Below, piece after piece: positions 9,670 to 19,109 of a stretch of DNA of 64,000 nt. How positions within the stretch are numbered: position 1 is the first letter of the stretch; each line of letters begins with the position of its first letter. The notes beneath the pieces were generated by a model that did not search any database, was not told where the DNA came from, and saw only the letters and a program-made list of their open reading frames with translations. Source of the DNA: Tetmemena sp. SeJ-2015 (lineage: Eukaryota; Ciliophora; Spirotrichea; Sporadotrichida; Oxytrichidae); NCBI GenBank assembly GCA_027382625.1, contig JAJKFJ010022828.1, positions 124,001 to 188,000 on the forward strand, given 5' to 3'. Made by a program: the position numbers and the translations under genes.

Positions 9670-10185
9670 TCACAGAAACTTCTGCAAAAGCCAAAGGTCC
9701 ATGTAACGGCCGAACTTGAACCCCGCCTCGGGCACGATGGCGATCAGGCGATAACCCAAGCGCCTCGTGGAAGGCACGGCCTTCGGGGTTCTCGCCCGAG
9801 ACGCCCGCGATCATCTGATGCGCGCCGCCTGGCGGGCATGGTCTTCGACCGCCCGCATCAGCGCCGGCCGCGCCCCTGCCGCGGGCTTCAGGGGCGAGGA
9901 TGACGGAATGTTCCATCGTGCGGGCATAGCCCGCGCCGCCGCGGAACTGCGCATAGGTGGCGAAAGCCAAGCAGGGTGCCGCAGGTCCGCGACGAGGAAA
10001 GCCTGGCCCGCCGATTGGCGCGCGGCGATCAGGGCGGCCATGTCTTCGGGGTCTGGCATCGGTTGAAGGTGATCGCCGTGCCGGTGATCCAGGGTTCCAC
10101 AGCGCGGCGAGGGCCGGGCATCGGCGCCGGTTGCCGGCGCAGGGACAGGCTTGAAGCGGGCGCCGACGGGCTGGGCAGGTGTCAT
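9670..10185 (-). pseudogene. GNAT N-acetyltransferase (phosphinothricin-acetyltransferase type), frameshifted
   Basis: Fragments of one GNAT protein appear in order in three frames: MTPAQPVGARFKPVPAP (start ATG 10185), ITGTAITFN, MAALIAARQSAGQAFLVAD, FATYAQFRGGAGYARTMEHSVILAPEARGRG (the acetyl-CoA-binding strand and R-G-x-G region), then HQMIAGVSGENPEGRAFHEALG and GFKFGRYMDLWLLQKFL to TGA at 9670. The restored protein would be about 170 residues, the usual length. The start overlaps the VOC gene stop (ATGA at 10182-10185). At least four indels are needed, probably reading errors. The acceptor substrate cannot be told. Confidence 0.7.
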
Positions 10186-10785
10186 GGCAGCGCGCGTGGT
10201 CCTTGCGGTGTGTCGATCACGGCCGACAGGCCTGCGGGGCCGGTGGCGAAGCGCGCCTCGGGTCTTCGGCCAGCGCGCCCAGAGCGGTGCGCAGGGCGGG
10301 GCCTGGGGGTGGCTGACAGTCAGACGTGCGAGGCGGCAGCCGCTATGGGGCAGGGCGGCGGCGGGGTGCAGCGCGCCTTGCCAGCGGATCAGGGCGGGAA
10401 ACAGGTTGTCATAGGGCAGGCGGCCGGTTTCGGGCACGGCCATCTGCCAGCGGTAATCGCCACGCGCCAAAGACAGCGGCGTGCCTGTGCCGGGCGGGGC
10501 GGCGGCAAGGGCGGCGTCCAGATCGTCGCAGGCGGCGATCCAGTTGGTCAGGCGCGGCGGACCAGCGAAATGGTCAAGGTCGAACCAGCGCGGGCGGCCT
10601 GGCGGCGGGCGCGGGTTGATGGCGATGACCTCGAGATACAGGTCACCCAGCGACAGAGCGATTGTGGGTGCCCATCAACGGATGCTCGCCGCGCCTGCCA
10701 TGGTCACGCCAAGCGCGGCCTCGACCGCCGCGACCCCCTCGGCCAGCGTGGCGGCAGAGATGGCGATATGGTCCAGCCGCAGCGT
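10182..10785 (-). pseudogene. VOC/glyoxalase-like family protein, frameshifted
   Basis: Pieces in successive frames: LRLDHIAISAATLAEGVAAVEAALGV (N-terminal beta-alpha unit), HPLMGTHN, LGDLYLEVIAINPRPPPGRPRWFDLDHFAGPPRL, then ARGDYRWQMAVPETG and ALIRWQGALHPAAALP, and finally ARFATGPAGLSAVIDTPQGPRAL before TGA 10182. This order matches glyoxalase-like (PF13468-type) proteins of the vicinal-oxygen-chelate fold. The start is unclear; it lies against the exopolyphosphatase 3' end near 10785-10795. It is co-transcribed with the flanking genes. Substrate unknown. Confidence 0.65.
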
Positions 10786-12343
10786 CTGCCGGTTCGGCCA
10801 GCGTGACCCTGGGCTGCGCCTTCATCGCGACGGCCAGCGCCGTGAAGCGGGCCTGTGCCACTTCGCCGAAGAGGCCAGCGCCATCCTCGGTCAGTTCCAG
10901 CCCCAGCACGCGCTTCTTGGCCTGCCAGGTCAGGCGCCCGGCCTGCGCAGGGTCCCCCACGGCGAACATCGCGCCGAAGCGCATGGCTTTTCCCAAAACC
11001 TCGGCCTGGCGGATGTCTTCGTCCGAGAGCAGCCGGAAAATCGCCTCCATCCGGCTGCCGCTGCGGCTGTTCTTGTAGCGGTGCAAGAGCGAGAGACCGA
11101 GGAACACGCGGCCCGGATGGTCCAGCCCGCCAAGGTTGGCGCGGGTGGCGTTGTCGAAGCAGACCTCGGCGCGATAGTCGGGGTGGGCGCGCCATGTGGT
11201 GTCGTGCAAGAGGCAGGCGGCCTTGATCAGGCGCAGCCGATCCTTCGGAGCGTCCTTGAACAGTGGGGTCAGGAAATCGAACAACTTCTTGCCGAAGCCG
11301 GGCATCCGGGCCTGGGTCTGTTCGGTGACGCGCGCGGCCTCGATCAGCGGGTCGCGGCGGCGCAGGCGGTCGGGCATCTGTTCGTAAAGCAGGCCTTCGC
11401 GGATGCCATAGGCCGAGACGTCGATTTCCGAGGGTTTGAGGATGCGCATCAGTTCGCGCAGCACCTCGCAGGCGAGCGGCACAAGCTCCATCCGTTCGGT
11501 CGAGGTGCCGGTGCGGGCGCGCAGGATCGCAAGGTCCGAGGTGGCGATCCAGTCAAGCGTGTCGAGCAGCCCTTGGGGCGTCATGCGGTATTCGTGCAGG
11601 ACGGTGAGGGGGTAATTCCGCCGCTCCATGTCGAGACGCGCGATGACGCGCCACGAGCCGCCGACAAGGTAGATGCGTTCGCCCTGCGACTTTATCACCT
11701 CCTGCGCTTCACGCAGGAGGCGGTCGATATGAGCCTGGCGCTTCTTGGGGCCGCCCTCGACCTGTTGCAGGCGGAAGGGGCCGAGGGGGGTCGAGACGCG
11801 CTTGCCCACCTTGCCGTCGCCGAGGCGGGCCAGTTCCATCGAGTTGCCGCCGATGTCGCAGACGATGCCCTGCGCGTCGGGCCAGCCGAGGAGGACGCCC
11901 TGGGCGGAAAGCCGCGCCTCTTCGTCGCCGTCGATGACGTGAAGCTTCAGGCCGGTCTCGCGGGTGACCTCGTCCTGGAAGGCGGGGCCGTCCAGCGCCT
12001 CGCGCGTGGCGGCGGTGGCGACGACGGTCAGGGGCGAGATGTCCATGCCGCGCGCGACAAGGGCAAAGCGTTTCAGCGCGGCCAGCGCACGCTTGCGCCC
12101 CTCGGGGTTCAGCTTGCCGGTTTCGTGCAGGCCCTTGCCAAGGCCGCACATGATCTTTTCGTTGTAGAAATAGGCCGGGCAGCGCGCCGCGCCGTCGAAA
12201 ACGACCATACGGACCGAGTTCGAGCCGACGTCGACCACGCCCACGCGCGACAGGGCGCGGGCCGAGGGGTCATCGAAAAGCGGGCGGCCGAAAGGTTCCC
12301 AGTCTTCTTCGTCTTGGCTGGTGGTCGGACCGTTGGATGACAT
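10643..12343 (-). CDS. ppx: Exopolyphosphatase, Ppx/GppA family
   Basis: The protein hydrolyses terminal phosphates of polyphosphate or pppGpp. Motifs of the ASKHA fold are clear: VGVVDVGSNSVRMVVFDG (phosphate 1 loop), ATAATREALDG, IDGDEEARLSAQGV, and VCDIGGNSMELARLG (phosphate 2 loop). A C-terminal HD-like helical domain follows (KAACLLHDTTWRAHPDYRAE). ATG 12343 is preferred to 12376 because MSSNGPTTSQDEED is the natural polar N-terminus. The real end is probably near 10790 at ...PRVTLAEPA; the extra residues to 10643 read through into the VOC gene after a lost stop. It lies upstream of VOC and GNAT genes in one operon. Confidence 0.9.
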   Translation of the reverse strand: MSSNGPTTSQDEEDWEPFGRPLFDDPSARALSRVGVVDVGSNSVRMVVFDGAARCPAYFYNEKIMCGLGKGLHETGKLNPEGRKRALAALKRFALVARGMDISPLTVVATAATREALDGPAFQDEVTRETGLKLHVIDGDEEARLSAQGVLLGWPDAQGIVCDIGGNSMELARLGDGKVGKRVSTPLGPFRLQQVEGGPKKRQAHIDRLLREAQEVIKSQGERIYLVGGSWRVIARLDMERRNYPLTVLHEYRMTPQGLLDTLDWIATSDLAILRARTGTSTERMELVPLACEVLRELMRILKPSEIDVSAYGIREGLLYEQMPDRLRRRDPLIEAARVTEQTQARMPGFGKKLFDFLTPLFKDAPKDRLRLIKAACLLHDTTWRAHPDYRAEVCFDNATRANLGGLDHPGRVFLGLSLLHRYKNSRSGSRMEAIFRLLSDEDIRQAEVLGKAMRFGAMFAVGDPAQAGRLTWQAKKRVLGLELTEDGAGLFGEVAQARFTALAVAMKAQPRVTLAEPADAAAGPYRHLCRHAGRGGRGGRGRAWRDHGRRGEHPLMGTHNRSVAG

Positions 12344-12490
12344 GCAGAATCCCCCCGGAGCCTTGCGGCCAAACACTGCCGCCCCGGGCGGGGCGGGTCA
12401 AGGTCGGACGCGGCAGAAGTGCGGGTCCGGCGCGGTGACGATCCTTCCGCGCCGGATCGGATGCGGAATTTCGTCGGAAATCCGGGCGGT

Positions 12491-14332
12491 TCAGTCTTCC
12501 ATCGCTTCGAGTTCGTCGATGAAGCCTGCGATCATCGACAGGCCCTTGTCCCAGAATTTCGGGTCCGAGGCGTCGAGGCCGAAGGGGGCGAGCAACTCTT
12601 TGTGGTGTTTCGAGCCGCCCGCTTTGAGCATGTCGAAATACTTGGTCTGGAAGTCGGGCAGGCCGTCGGCATAGGCGGCGTAGAGCGCGTTCACGAGGCC
12701 GTCGCCGAAGGCATAGGCGTAGACGTAAAAGGGCGAGTGGACGAAATGGGGGATATAGGCCCAGAAGGTTTCATACCCGTCCATGAAGTCGAAGGCATCG
12801 CCAAGGGATTGGGCCTGAACGCTCATCCACAGCGCGTTGATGTCGTCGGGGGTGAGTTCGCCTTCCGCGCGGGCGGCGTGGAGTTTGCATTCGAAGTCGT
12901 AGAAGGCGATCTGGCGGACGACGGTGTTGATCATATCCTCGACCTTGCCCGCCAGAAGGGTTTTGCGCTCGGCAGGGGTTTTGGCGGCGTCGAGGAGTTT
13001 GCGGAAGGTGAGCATCTCGCCGAAGACGCTCGCCGTTTCGGCCAACGTGAGCGGGGTCGAGGAGAGGAGTTCCCCCTGTCCCGCGGCGAGGACCTGATGG
13101 ACGCCGTGGCCGAGTTCGTGGGCCAGCGTCATCACGTCGCGCGGTTTGCCGAGGTAGTTCAGCATCACATAGGGGTGGACGGTGGTGACGGTCGGGTGGG
13201 CAAAGGCACCCGGCGCCTTGCCGGGTTTCACGCCAGCGTCGATCCAGCCCCGCTCGAAGAAGGGCCGGGCCAGATCGGCCATTTGCGGCGCGAAGGCGCC
13301 ATAGGCCTGCATCACCGTTTCCTGCGCCTCTGCCCAGCCGACGGTTTTCGGCGTTTCGATGGGAAGGGGGGCGTTGCGGTCCCAGACTTGCAGTTTCTCC
13401 AGCCCCATCCAGCGCGCTTTCAGCCGGTAATAGCGGTGCGAGAGTTTGGGGTAGGCCGCGACCACGGCGTTGCGCAGCGCCTCGACCACCTCGGGTTCGA
13501 CGTGGTTCGACAGGTGCCGCCCCGTTTGCGGGGTGGGCATCTTGCGCCAGCGGTCCTCGATTTCCTTTTCCTTGGCGAGCGTGTTGTGGACGCGGGCGAA
13601 GAGCTTGATGTTCTTGTCGAACACCTCGGCCAGCGCGCGGGCGGCGGCTTCGCGTTTGGCGCGGTCGCTGTCGGTGAGGAGGTTGAGCGTGGCCTCGAGG
13701 TTCAGCTCCTCATCTTCGCCCGCGACCTTGAACATCAGGCCGGCCATCGTTTCATCGAACAGGCGGTTCCATGCGGCAGAGCCGACGGTGGACTGGTCGT
13801 GCAGGAATTTTTCCAGCTCGTCGGACAGTTGGTAGGGGCGCATGGCGCGCATGCGGTCGAAGACGGGTTTGTAGCGGGCGAGATCGGCATTGGCGGAAAG
13901 AAGGGCGGACAGATGGTCGTCGTCCAGCCGGTTGAATTCCAGCGACCAGAACACAAGCGGCGTGGTGAATTCGGTGACATTGCCTTCGGCATCGGCCATG
14001 AACTTGGCGCGCTCGCTGTCCATCGTGTTCTGGTAGTAGCGCAGGCCCGCAAAGGACATCAGCCGCCCGGCGGTGATGTCGATCTGTTCATAGTCCTGTA
14101 CGGCTTTCAGCAGGCCCGCGGCATCCAGCGTGGCAAGCTTGCCTTCATAGGTGGCGGCAAAGCTGGCGCAGGCTGTTTCGAGCCATGCCATGTCACTGCT
14201 GAATTCGGGCGCGTCGGGGGCGGGGTAGAGGTCGGTCAGGTCCCAATCGGGCAGCTTGCCAAAGGCCCCGCCTGCGGCGTTGGCGTCGAAAACGGGACGG
14301 GGCAGCGGCAGGGACAGGGCCGGAAGCGGCAT
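12491..14332 (-). CDS. pepF: Oligoendopeptidase F (M3 family)
   Basis: Intact 613-residue cytosolic zinc metallopeptidase that cleaves short peptides. The zinc site HELGH (in MTLAHELGHGVHQ) lies near residue 405, and the third ligand region (ETASVFGEMLTF) follows about 28 residues later. The C-terminal substrate site includes PHFVHSPFYVYAYAFG, with the conserved His-Tyr cluster. Length and motif spacing are typical of the PepF/M3B clade. It is transcribed alone, away from a small plus-strand gene, with about 150 bases between it and the exopolyphosphatase gene. Confidence 0.96.
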   Translation of the reverse strand: MPLPALSLPLPRPVFDANAAGGAFGKLPDWDLTDLYPAPDAPEFSSDMAWLETACASFAATYEGKLATLDAAGLLKAVQDYEQIDITAGRLMSFAGLRYYQNTMDSERAKFMADAEGNVTEFTTPLVFWSLEFNRLDDDHLSALLSANADLARYKPVFDRMRAMRPYQLSDELEKFLHDQSTVGSAAWNRLFDETMAGLMFKVAGEDEELNLEATLNLLTDSDRAKREAAARALAEVFDKNIKLFARVHNTLAKEKEIEDRWRKMPTPQTGRHLSNHVEPEVVEALRNAVVAAYPKLSHRYYRLKARWMGLEKLQVWDRNAPLPIETPKTVGWAEAQETVMQAYGAFAPQMADLARPFFERGWIDAGVKPGKAPGAFAHPTVTTVHPYVMLNYLGKPRDVMTLAHELGHGVHQVLAAGQGELLSSTPLTLAETASVFGEMLTFRKLLDAAKTPAERKTLLAGKVEDMINTVVRQIAFYDFECKLHAARAEGELTPDDINALWMSVQAQSLGDAFDFMDGYETFWAYIPHFVHSPFYVYAYAFGDGLVNALYAAYADGLPDFQTKYFDMLKAGGSKHHKELLAPFGLDASDPKFWDKGLSMIAGFIDELEAMED

Positions 14333-14567
14333 GGGGCGGACCTTTCATAAGGAACGGGTCGTCAGGGTCGGGGCCTATCTAGGCGCGGCGGGGGGGCCTG
14401 CGCAAGCCGTGCGGCGGGTGCATCATTTCTTGGCGATTGATGGTAGAATGGGCGGAAGATCGCGCCAGTCCCGGGCGGGCGGCGCCGAAACGCCGGAAGG
14501 CCGTGCGCCCGATGCTGCGGTGCAGCATAGTGGCGGCGGGAGGACCCTGATCTATCAAGAGGGTGCC

Positions 14568-14770
14568 ATGATCGAGCTTGCATTCATTGCCTGCCTGTCG
14601 GCCGAACCTTCGGCCTGCGAGCGGAAAAGCCTGTTGCTCGACAATATGTCGCCGATGACCTGCATGATGGACGCACAGGCCCAGTTGGCCGCCTGGATCG
14701 GCACCCATCCGCAATGGCGCATTGCGCGCTGGTCTTGCGGTGTGCCGCGCGCGGGCGGTCAGGAATCTGA
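14568..14770 (+). CDS. Small conserved hypothetical protein
   Basis: ATG 14568 follows AAGAGGGTGCC. It encodes MIELAFIACLSAEPSACERKS, then MSPMTCMMDAQAQLAAWIGTHPQWRIARWSC, about 65 residues with four or five Cys, which looks like a small protein with paired cysteines. In the sequence as given the frame runs on to 15002 over the convergent DNA ligase gene. A one-base shift near 14750 would end it at TGA 14770, just before the ligase stop, which I think is the true end. No family function is known to me. Confidence 0.55.
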
Positions 14771-14774
14771 GCTT

Positions 14775-16340
14775 TCACGCGCCCCGCGCCGCCAGAAGCG
14801 CCTTGAGGCTGTCGAGCGTGTCGATTTCCGAGACCGGCTTGTCGCGGCGCCAGCGCAGCATCCGGGGAAAGCGCAGGGCGATGCCCGATTTGTGGCGCGG
14901 GCTGGCCTGGATGCCTTCGAAGCCCAGCTCGAAGACCAGCTCCGGCGGCACCCGGCGCACCGGGCCAAAGCGTTCACCGTGTTTGCCGAACCCAGCGGGT
15001 GATTTCGGCGAATTCGGCCTCGGTCAGGCCGGAATAGGCCTTGGTGAAGGGGACGAGGTCGTTGCCGTCGCGCAGGGCAAAGGTGAAATCGGTGAACAGG
15101 CCCGCGCGGCGGCCGTGGCCGGATTGGGCGTAGATCATCACGGCGTCGATGGTCCAAGGGTCGAGCTTCCATTTCCACCAGTCGCCGCGTTTGCGGCCAG
15201 TGAAATAAGGGCTTGAGGCGCGTTTCAGCATCAGCCCCTCGGCGAGATGGTCGCGGGCGGTTTTGCGCAAAGCCGCCAGACCCGGCCAGTCCGGCGCGGT
15301 CAGCAGGGGGGAGGCGGCAAGGGGCAGCCCGGGCGGCAGGGCATGGAGCAGCCGGTCAAGCCTGTCGCGTCTTGTGGCCAGGGGCAGCGGGCGGAGGTCT
15401 TCGCCGCCTTCCTCGAGCAGGTCATAGGCGAGCAGCCGGGCCGGTGCCTCGCGCAGCAGGGCTTTCGGCACAGTCTTGCGGGTGATGCGCTTTTGCAGGG
15501 CCGCAAAGGGCAGGGGGCGGGTTGCTTCGGCGTCCAGGCGAGGATCTCGCCATCGATCACGGTGCCCAAGGCAGGAAATCGGCGAGCGCGCGAATTCAGG
15601 TAGCGGCGTGACGTTCTCGCGACCAGCGTGGGCTCGCCCTGTCGTCGAACAGCGGGCTGCCCGGTGCTGCTCACCAGGTCGCTGCCCTCGTCGAGCGATG
15701 GTGAACTGGCCTTTCCCTGCGGCGAGGCCAGCGCGAAGGGATAGGGCTGGGCACCCTGCGCGCCGGGGGCCTCGGTCAGGGTGGCGAAGCGGGTGGTTGC
15801 GGGGTCCCAGTCGCCCATCAGGCTTTGCGCGACGGCGGTTTCCGCAGCCCCCGTGGCCTGGGCCAGCGCCCGCGTCATCAAGCCCCGGCTGACGCCCATG
15901 CGGAAGCCGCCTGTCAGGAGTTTGTTGAAGAGAAACCGCTCGGCGGGCAGCAGGCTGCGCCAGGCGGCCAGGATTGCGGCGCGGCGTGCCTCGACCGGCT
16001 GGCCGGGCAGGCGGGACAGGGCGAACAGGGTTTCGCTGAGGCCCAGGGTCTGCGCGGCGCTGGCCGGGGGCAGGATCAGGGAGATCGTTTCTGCCAGATC
16101 GCCGACCAGGCTGTAGCTTTCCTCGAACAGCCAGTCGGGCAGCGCGGCCTCTTGCGCCGCCCATTGGCGCAGCTCGGTCGAGGTGGCGGCGCGTCTGGGG
16201 CGGCGGCCCGATAGAAGCGCCACGGTCCAGACCCGGTCGGCTTCGGGTGCGGTGCGGAAATAGTCTGCCAAGGCTGCCGTCTTGGCAGATGTAGAGGTGG
16301 TGGCGTCCAGCGCGGCGAACAGGGCGGCGAAGCGGTTCAT
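14775..16340 (-). pseudogene. ATP-dependent DNA ligase, frameshifted
   Basis: The N-terminal domain is in frame (MNRFAALFAALDATTSTSAK ... LLTGGFRMGVSRGLMTRALAQATG), followed by PYPFALASP and, in other frames, TVIDGEILAW (motif III), PFAALQKRI, AYDLLEEGGEDLRPLP (motif IIIa/IV), LAEGLMLKRASSPYFTGRKRGDWWKWK (motif V) and a C-terminal OB-fold (VRRVPPELVFELGFEGIQ ... ALRFPRMLRWR). The nucleotidyl-lysine motif KxDG expected between about 15620 and 15720 is not found in any frame. The start overlaps the exonuclease stop by four bases. It belongs to the 'ligase-associated' DNA-repair set; repair rather than replication is its likely job. Confidence 0.82.
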
Positions 16341-17383
16341 TTCGTGGCCCCTTCGTCAGATAGGGGCGCGTCCGTGGTGTCAGGCGCAGGCGGGGCAGGG
16401 GCGTCTTCGGCCTCGGTGCCGAACTCGGTTTCCAGGGGCTTGCCTGATAGCCCTGATCGGTCAGCCAGCGGGCGAAGGCATGGGTATAGCCATGGGTCGC
16501 CAGAACCCGCGTCGCGCCGGTTGCGCGGATCGCGGCATTCAGCCCGTCCCAATCGGCATGGTCCGACAGGGCGAAGCCGCTGCCAGGCCCCGGCGGCGGC
16601 GGATGCCGCGCACCGCCATCCAGCCCGAGGCCCTGGCTTCCTCGGCCGGCTCGAAGCGGCGCGCCCAGGCGTGGCCAGTGCCGAGGGCGGCGATGACCAG
16701 CGCGCCGGATGGGTTTTCGCGCTGATCTCGGGCGTGACGCGTATGGTGTCGGGCAGGGCATAGCCTTGGCCGCGCAGGATGCCATTGATCTCCTCGACCG
16801 CGCCATGGGTCAGGATCGGGCCAAGTTGCGGCAGGGCGGCCAAAAGGCGCTGCGCCTTGCCAAAGCTGTAGGCGGCCAGCAGCGAGACCTTGCCTGCGAC
16901 GGCATTCGCCCCCCACCAGGCGGCGATCTCGGCGATGGTATCGGCCTGCGTCTGCCAGCGGAAGAGGGGCAGGCCGAAGGTGCATTCGGTGATGAACGTA
17001 TGGCAGCGCAGGGGGGCAAAGGCTTCGGCGAGGCCGTCGGCCTCGGTCTTGTAATCGCCCGAGACGACCCAGACCTCGCCCGCCCTCTCGACGCGGATCT
17101 GGGCCGAGCCGGGGACATGGCCTGCGGGGTGGAAGCTGACGTGACCCGTTCGATCGACAGAGGGTTCGCCATAGGCGATAGCTCTGGCCATGAGCGTGCC
17201 CAGTCGGTGGCGGATGACGGGCAGGGCCTGATGGGTGCAGAGGTATTGGCCGTGGCCGGGGCGGGCGTGGTCGGAATGGCCATGCGTGATCAGCGCGCGG
17301 GACACCGGGCGCCAGGGGTCGATGTGGAAATCGCCGGGCGGGCAGTAAAGCCCCTGCGGGGTCAGGGTCAGAAGATCGGCCAT
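16337..17383 (-). pseudogene. Ligase-associated DNA exonuclease (metallo-beta-lactamase fold), frameshifted
   Basis: This is an MBL/beta-CASP-type nuclease that accompanies the ATP-dependent ligase. ATG 17383 gives MADLLTLTPQGLYCPPGDFHIDPW. The metal motif THGHSDHARPG is near residue 30, followed by HPAGHVPGSAQI, VSGDYKTE, TECTFGLP and KVSLLAAYSFGKAQR. Frame changes near 16720 and 16600 scatter ARRFEPAEEARASGWM and FALSDHADWDGLNAAIRATGATRVLATHGYTHAFARWL before the end SDEGATK at 16337. It is the first gene of a two-gene operon with the ligase (ATGA overlap at 16337-16340). Confidence 0.83.
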
Positions 17384-17710
17384 GATCCAGGAAACCTGTG
17401 GATTAATGGGCGCTGCGGCAAGGGGGGCTGTGCGGATGGGGCCTGCGCCAGGGGTCTTGATTGCGCCGCGGCGGGCCGGGCGGCATGGGTTCAAAGGGCC
17501 TGGTGGCAGGCGGGCTGAAGAATTGCCTAAAGATTGAGCAAGCGCCCATCTGCGATGCGGGCTGTCGCAGAAGAGGCTTTACGACGGCGGCCCGGTTGGA
17601 TTGACTGGACCCATCGTGTCAGGGGGTAACGGGTGACGGCTATTTCGACGAGATGAACGGCAAGGGCAGCGGTGTGCGCGCGCTATGCCGCCTGCAGACT
17701 GGGTCGGGCG

Positions 17711-19042
17711 ATGCCGGTGGACCTGCGGACATTGAAACAGGCCGAGGCCGAGGCGCTGTTCCGGCGGATCGGGATCACATTCGCCGTCTATGGCGAGGGC
17801 GGCGATCCCGACCGGCTGATCCCCTTTGACATGTTCCCGAGGGTCTTTACCGCGCGGGAATGGGGCAAGCTGGAAAAGGGGATCAAGCAACGCGCCCGCG
17901 CCCTGAACGCCTTTCTCGTGGATGTCTATGGCAGGGGTGAGATCGTGCGTGCGGGCCGCATTCCCGCGCGGCTGGTCTATCAAAACGCGGCCTATGAAAA
18001 GGCCTGTGTCGGCTTCGTGCCGCCGAAGGGGGTTTACAGCCATATCGTGGGCGTCGACCTCGTCCGCACGGGGCCGGACGAGTTCTTTGTGCTGGAGGAC
18101 AATTGCCGCACGCCGTCGGGTGTCTCCTACATGCTGGAAAACCGCGAAATCATGATGCGGATGTTCCCCGACCTGTTCCGCGAGAACCGGATCGAACCCG
18201 TGGACCGCTATCCCGAACTGTTGCGCCGGACCTTGGCATCGGTCGCGCCCGAGAAATGCGAGGGGGAGCCGGTGGTCGTGCTGCTGACGCCGGGGCATTT
18301 CAACTCGGCCTATTATGAACACTCGTTCCTTGCCGATCTGATGGGGATCGAGCTGGTCGAAGGGCAGGATCTCTTCGTCGAGGGCGAGTATGTCTACATG
18401 CGCACGACCGAGGGGCCGAAGCGGGTGGATGTGATTTACCGCCGGATCGACGATGCCTTCATCGACCCGTTGTGTTTCAGGCCCGACTCGATGCTGGGGG
18501 TGCCGGGGTTGATGGATGTCTACCGCTCGGGCGGGGTGTCGATCTGTTCGGCCCCCGGCGCGGGGGTGGCGGATGACAAGGCGGTTTATACCTTTGTCCC
18601 CGAGATGATCCGTTTCTATCTGGGCGAGGAACCGCTTCTGAACAACGTGCCGACATGGCAATGCGGCAAGGAGGATGATCTGAAATACGTGCTGTCGAAC
18701 CTTGGCGATCTGGTGGTCAAGGAGGTGCATGGGTCGGGCGGTTACGGGATGCTGGTGGGGCCGAAAGCGACCAAGGCGCAGGTCGAGGCCTTTCGTCTGA
18801 AGATCGAGAATGACCCCGGCAATTACATCGCCCAGCCGACGCTGGCGCTGTCGACCACGCCGACCTTTGTCGCCGAGGGGGTGGCACCGCGCCATGTGGA
18901 TTTGCGGCCCTATTGTCTGGTGGGCGAGCGGATCGAACTGGTGCCGGGCGGGCTGACGCGGGTGGCGTTGAAGGAGGGGTCCCTCGTCGTGAACTCGTCG
19001 CAGGGCGGGGGCGTCAAGGACACATGGGTGCTGGCGGAATGA
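17711..19042 (+). CDS. Circularly permuted ATP-grasp protein (DUF404/DUF407 type)
   Basis: 443 residues in frame, with IGITFAVYGEGGDPDRLIPFDMFPRVF, NCRTPSGVSYMLENREIMMR, YRRIDDAFIDPL, and the ATP-binding part VVKEVHGSGGYGMLVGP plus a C-terminal RVALKEGSLVVNSSQGGGVKDTWVL. These mark the CP_ATPgrasp family, which forms peptide-like bonds on unknown substrates. The true start is upstream: YFDEMNGKGSGVRAP and ALQTWVGAMP lie in other frames from about 17632 (GTG), so two or more bases are lost near 17680-17700. It heads a conserved unit with the alpha-E and transglutaminase genes. Confidence 0.88.
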   Translation: MPVDLRTLKQAEAEALFRRIGITFAVYGEGGDPDRLIPFDMFPRVFTAREWGKLEKGIKQRARALNAFLVDVYGRGEIVRAGRIPARLVYQNAAYEKACVGFVPPKGVYSHIVGVDLVRTGPDEFFVLEDNCRTPSGVSYMLENREIMMRMFPDLFRENRIEPVDRYPELLRRTLASVAPEKCEGEPVVVLLTPGHFNSAYYEHSFLADLMGIELVEGQDLFVEGEYVYMRTTEGPKRVDVIYRRIDDAFIDPLCFRPDSMLGVPGLMDVYRSGGVSICSAPGAGVADDKAVYTFVPEMIRFYLGEEPLLNNVPTWQCGKEDDLKYVLSNLGDLVVKEVHGSGGYGMLVGPKATKAQVEAFRLKIENDPGNYIAQPTLALSTTPTFVAEGVAPRHVDLRPYCLVGERIELVPGGLTRVALKEGSLVVNSSQGGGVKDTWVLAE

Positions 19043-19109
19043 GGGCGCCGGCGCGATTTTCCGGCGCAGTATCGGGCGCCTCGCGGTGGGGTGTGGAAGG
19101 AGGCGGGCT

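Noticed and set aside
10481..12340. 619-codon open frame on the plus strand
   Set aside because: Antisense to the exopolyphosphatase gene; no recognisable domain.
12419..14350. 643-codon open frame on the plus strand
   Set aside because: Antisense to the complete oligoendopeptidase F gene, which carries HELGH and full length.
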